Source of the DNA: a virus
Length of the DNA stretch: 49,130 bases
Direction: 5' to 3' (one strand)
Virus record (IMG/VR): IMGVR_UViG_3300036719_003116
Location: 1 to 49,130 of that record
The notes under the pieces were generated by a model, which saw only the letters and a list, made by a program, of their open reading frames with translations, had not been told where the DNA came from and searched no databases. Numbering within the stretch: the first letter of the stretch is position 1; every line of letters starts with the position of its first letter. Made by a program: the position numbers and the translations under genes. This document shows positions 48,401 to 49,130 of this stretch, piece after piece.

Positions 48401-49130
48401 ATTATTAACACAGATATTACAGTTTCTGGTGTTGCAACATTTAGTGGTTCTGATAATAATATTCAACAAACTGCTGGCACTGCTGCATTAAACAGACTTA
48501 CTGTTACTGGAATATCTACATTTTCAAATGCAATTAGTGTTACAGGAACAATTACAGGCACAACTCTTGCTGGTAATTTAAATAATGCTCTAACAATTTC
48601 TTCTCCTCTTACAGGAACTTCTTACAATAACTCTGCCGCTGTTACCTTAGGTATCAATGCTACCAGTGCCAATACAGCAAACTATGTTGTTCAGCGTGGT
48701 GCATCTGGTGAATTTACCGCTGGAGCAATCACAGCAACTGGATTAACACTCAATGGCGGTGGTTCAACAACTTCTGCACAATTAACATTCAGTGGGACAA
48801 CAAATAATTGGATTACATTTGGCGCTACTGGTGTTGCTGCTCCTGCATTTACAACAAGAAGTCTTGGTACAAAAGTCGTTTATTTCACTGGTCTCAGCGG
48901 ATCTAGTGCAGACTATGCAGCAGGTATTGAAAGTAGTACATTATGGTATTCAGTTCCAACTACCTCCCAACAATTTAGATGGTACGGAGGAACAACTCTT
49001 GCTGCTACCTTAACAGGTGCTGGCGTATTCACTGCAGTTGGAACAGTTCAAGGTACAAGATTAATTTCCACGATTGCAACAGGTACTGCTCCATTAACAG
49101 TTACTTCAACCACTCAAGTTTCCAATCTTA
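42407..49130 (+). CDS. third giant fibre protein (3' end outside window)
   Basis: The open frame runs over 2240 codons to the window edge without a stop. The start is a TTG, preceded by an AAGGGGA ribosome site and a late promoter; no ATG is near, and the protein then begins MADQNFRVKHGISIDT, a normal fibre start. A beta-helix module follows (YYVSSANGSDSFDGRSKPF, KPIAIIVEAGEYVEDNP). There is a Cys-containing insert near residue 300, cassettes with GGSGYTNPG near 1110, and from about 1640 the same TGIATFSGSA and AALNRLTV repeats as in the other two fibres. The C-terminal domain is not visible. Confidence 0.85.
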   Translation, partial: MADQNFRVKHGISIDTNRLVDVNRNINAGVTTFAHTKVTGIATVGIISATNGAGGMGIVTFQSQVAIESGAQRITIAPPSQAAGFVSSYNLTLPAKAGTDGQVLTYGPNGILGFNTNGLYENRYYVSSANGSDSFDGRSKPFASIKKAAQAASFRSFQLPGGRYLDAGNLLALNKEFIKQEVVGFITATYPALIGDPQFGDGTKCRRDTGYIVDAIVYDLSYGGNSKSVEAGLAYWNAGTSYVVGETQETIAAYRYINTLARYVVNNVAISTSYQLPTFATSQSFDLTIAYDATCGTGVSYSADCCADVLSAIGSYVGIVTSIIGIGTTAAPAVTLPSTLSKPIAIIVEAGEYVEDNPILLYEDVAVLGDNLRNTIIRPQNAGKDLFRVRNGCYVTNFAMKDNVDAAGVPLFTFDNAVAYDDPSDALTSRTGYAVKTTPTRITRSPYIQNCSILSFLGANGILVDGSKVTSPNVAIVPEEGENPVAGAQPEFGKSMVAAAFTMVSFGGIGWRVINDGYSQVVSCFQIFCKYGSFAQSGGYLSITNSATNFGLFALRSTGFSQNSFTFDRGRIAATGTSGGLQTLRVVGLGRTDQDLYVTRFFNNALSDLTSNFKPVVTQATLNPAVGVNTVTERITIAGHPFIQGDTVLYIGDENAAPRVVIEGLVSGTQYYLNYIDANTFTLYEDNSFTRLVDLKSSPTGINTFQKGNIEFFASEIVDAHNSYQVIGIATTGGAAQFVSGRQVSQTVTGGTAVGYAVTYNSTTRQLLVSVESSGGIRRFFGVSGGANGQIADHKGSPTSYYTTSVAGVTTYYTIETKIASTPDGTVISGVANLPETYYCHFHRPSIVNSSGHTWEYSGSGTDYNALPQNGGRTDVATEQVFSLGGRVYSSGTNELGDFKVGNFITAFNRTGNIIFNNKVTIGQLDSLRLSLSGGVAIEQFSTDIGLGDNEVGGAANSKVSTQLAVRTFLNNRLGNVIDKTVSTNAIPSAIVQLNATGQINADLIPPKVVNYYRANAGGGRTELVDQIPAINVLQGDTVLEPGQGYVLISDVYGQYLKLSSNTANYKYTNGDTVISAGSAGGAIGIVTAPTSVGYGTTGLVKGVLLNVSITNGGSGYTNPGLYTCVLDASTGIGTSARAAITVGGAGTVTSVDIEYGGRYYANGDIVTINNASLLGGRSGGANFSATVGSSSIETRLYLRLTNNQKFTGSSAFPDYIQDGNAVGVGTSLNLYYQVNFNPTDVTTGGDIDFVNDRIIVGVTTLTDGDPVIYYANGGNVINDLTSGVSYFIKRVGVSSVELYTTYALSTKLDLNTSGTGTHSLVRAGVNTSKDAIIFEKHTFNTGDAVKVSGSAPTGVTTGNFYYIGSKTTNSFTLHDSRADAVASINGATFSAVGLTSSSVGIMTFTYQNVTYNGTVNTSSNLADNYTILASGLIDASNISSGTISPSRLGSGTANSDTFLRGDSVFEKVVKSVGIATTEPISATGSSFDAAPGGVGVNTYYGKVNLSLNRVAATLDTYSTLGVAKFKNSTFGITANGEVTIKSSATGDVDAATLGGQAGAYYLDPNNFTASIPVSKGGTGLSALPPVGSILQGNGTSYDLVTSPTLSGTLTLTGAGNFVAVGAAITNANITGFGTVANLGSTNATISGIATFSGSARSINQTAGTAALNRLTVTGVSTFTGQANYGVLSGTTITNTGTAALTNQTVSGVSTFSGSGNNINCTNGTQVFNRAVFAGITTFLDQVNVGVANYTTATVGGTLTTQNFVVTGVSTVGRLQASDGVTAASVNVSGATTIGTYLQVGSGLNVTGVATFLSNVRLLDNDILSFGNGNDLSIYHDASNSYIDDSGTGDLYIRSNAIRLQKYTGETFATFLADGAATLYYDNGIRFATTIDGTQTTGTDVSDNLRVTGVGTFSGSDNSIQQSAGTAALNRLTVAGVTTFSDNVNISNGNLILSDPDNNLQQTQGTAALNNLTVAGVTTVGSLFFTSLGGSAGATLPSIINTDITVSGVATFSGSDNNIQQTAGTAALNRLTVTGISTFSNAISVTGTITGTTLAGNLNNALTISSPLTGTSYNNSAAVTLGINATSANTANYVVQRGASGEFTAGAITATGLTLNGGGSTTSAQLTFSGTTNNWITFGATGVAAPAFTTRSLGTKVVYFTGLSGSSADYAAGIESSTLWYSVPTTSQQFRWYGGTTLAATLTGAGVFTAVGTVQGTRLISTIATGTAPLTVTSTTQVSNL

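Overview
The window is from a T4-like cyanophage (cyanomyovirus) infecting marine Synechococcus or Prochlorococcus. It combines T4 core genes (homologues of gp33, gp59, gp32, gp53, gp48, gp4, gp26, gp27 and gp5) with host-derived or cyanophage-typical genes (psbA, speD, a glutaredoxin, thyX, phoH, a CP12-like protein, a DUF1825 protein). It is AT-rich. The main exceptions by eye are psbA, which is richer in G and C, and a glycine-rich adhesin.

Layout. (1) 38-2016, minus strand: a compact late operon of four genes, three with signal peptides, two of them apparent paralogues. (2) 2063-6022, plus strand: psbA (D1) from a consensus sigma70 promoter, a 38-aa ORF coupled to its stop, a terminator that overlaps the next promoter, then speD, glutaredoxin and small conserved cyanophage genes. 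(3) 6046-7101: a late Gly/Ala-rich probable virion protein. (4) 7154-11893: thyX, phoH, a PD-(D/E)XK exonuclease, gp33, gp59, a DUF1825 protein and gp32, with sigma70-type promoters before thyX, gp33 and gp32. (5) 11925-12947: a DUF6817-like/2OG-Fe(II) oxygenase fusion. (6) 12948-15947, minus strand: gp53, gp48, an unknown protein and gp4. (7) 15980-25916, plus strand: tail-tube-like protein, gp26 with a probable -1 frameshift extension, two peptidoglycan-degrading tail proteins, gp27-like hub, CP12-like protein, gp5-like hub, spike and accessory structural proteins. (8) 25884-26893: a 56-aa gene, three tRNAs (Leu-TAA, Thr-TGT, Ala-TGC), an 89-aa gene among them and a possibly structured spacer. 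(9) 26937-49130: three giant fibre proteins of more than 2,000 residues each (the last runs off the window), a glycine-rich gp38-like adhesin, and two minus-strand genes, one a DUF6445-like oxygenase.

Regulation can be read directly. Early or middle genes follow TTGACA-N17-TATAAT-type promoters. Structural genes follow T4-type late octamers (TATAAATA, or AATAAATA and GATAAATA), and a variant NCTAAATA sits just upstream of several other starts. Hub and baseplate genes are packed with ATGA or TAATG stop/start overlaps.

The most interesting item is a slippery heptamer TTTTTTC at the 3' end of the gp26 homologue. A -1 shift there would add a 60-residue C-terminal extension, as in the tail-assembly chaperones of lambda (G/GT) and P2 (E/E'). 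The CP12-like protein inside the hub operon, the paired terminator/promoter overlaps, and the polyglycine adhesin downstream of an S74-tailed fibre are also notable.
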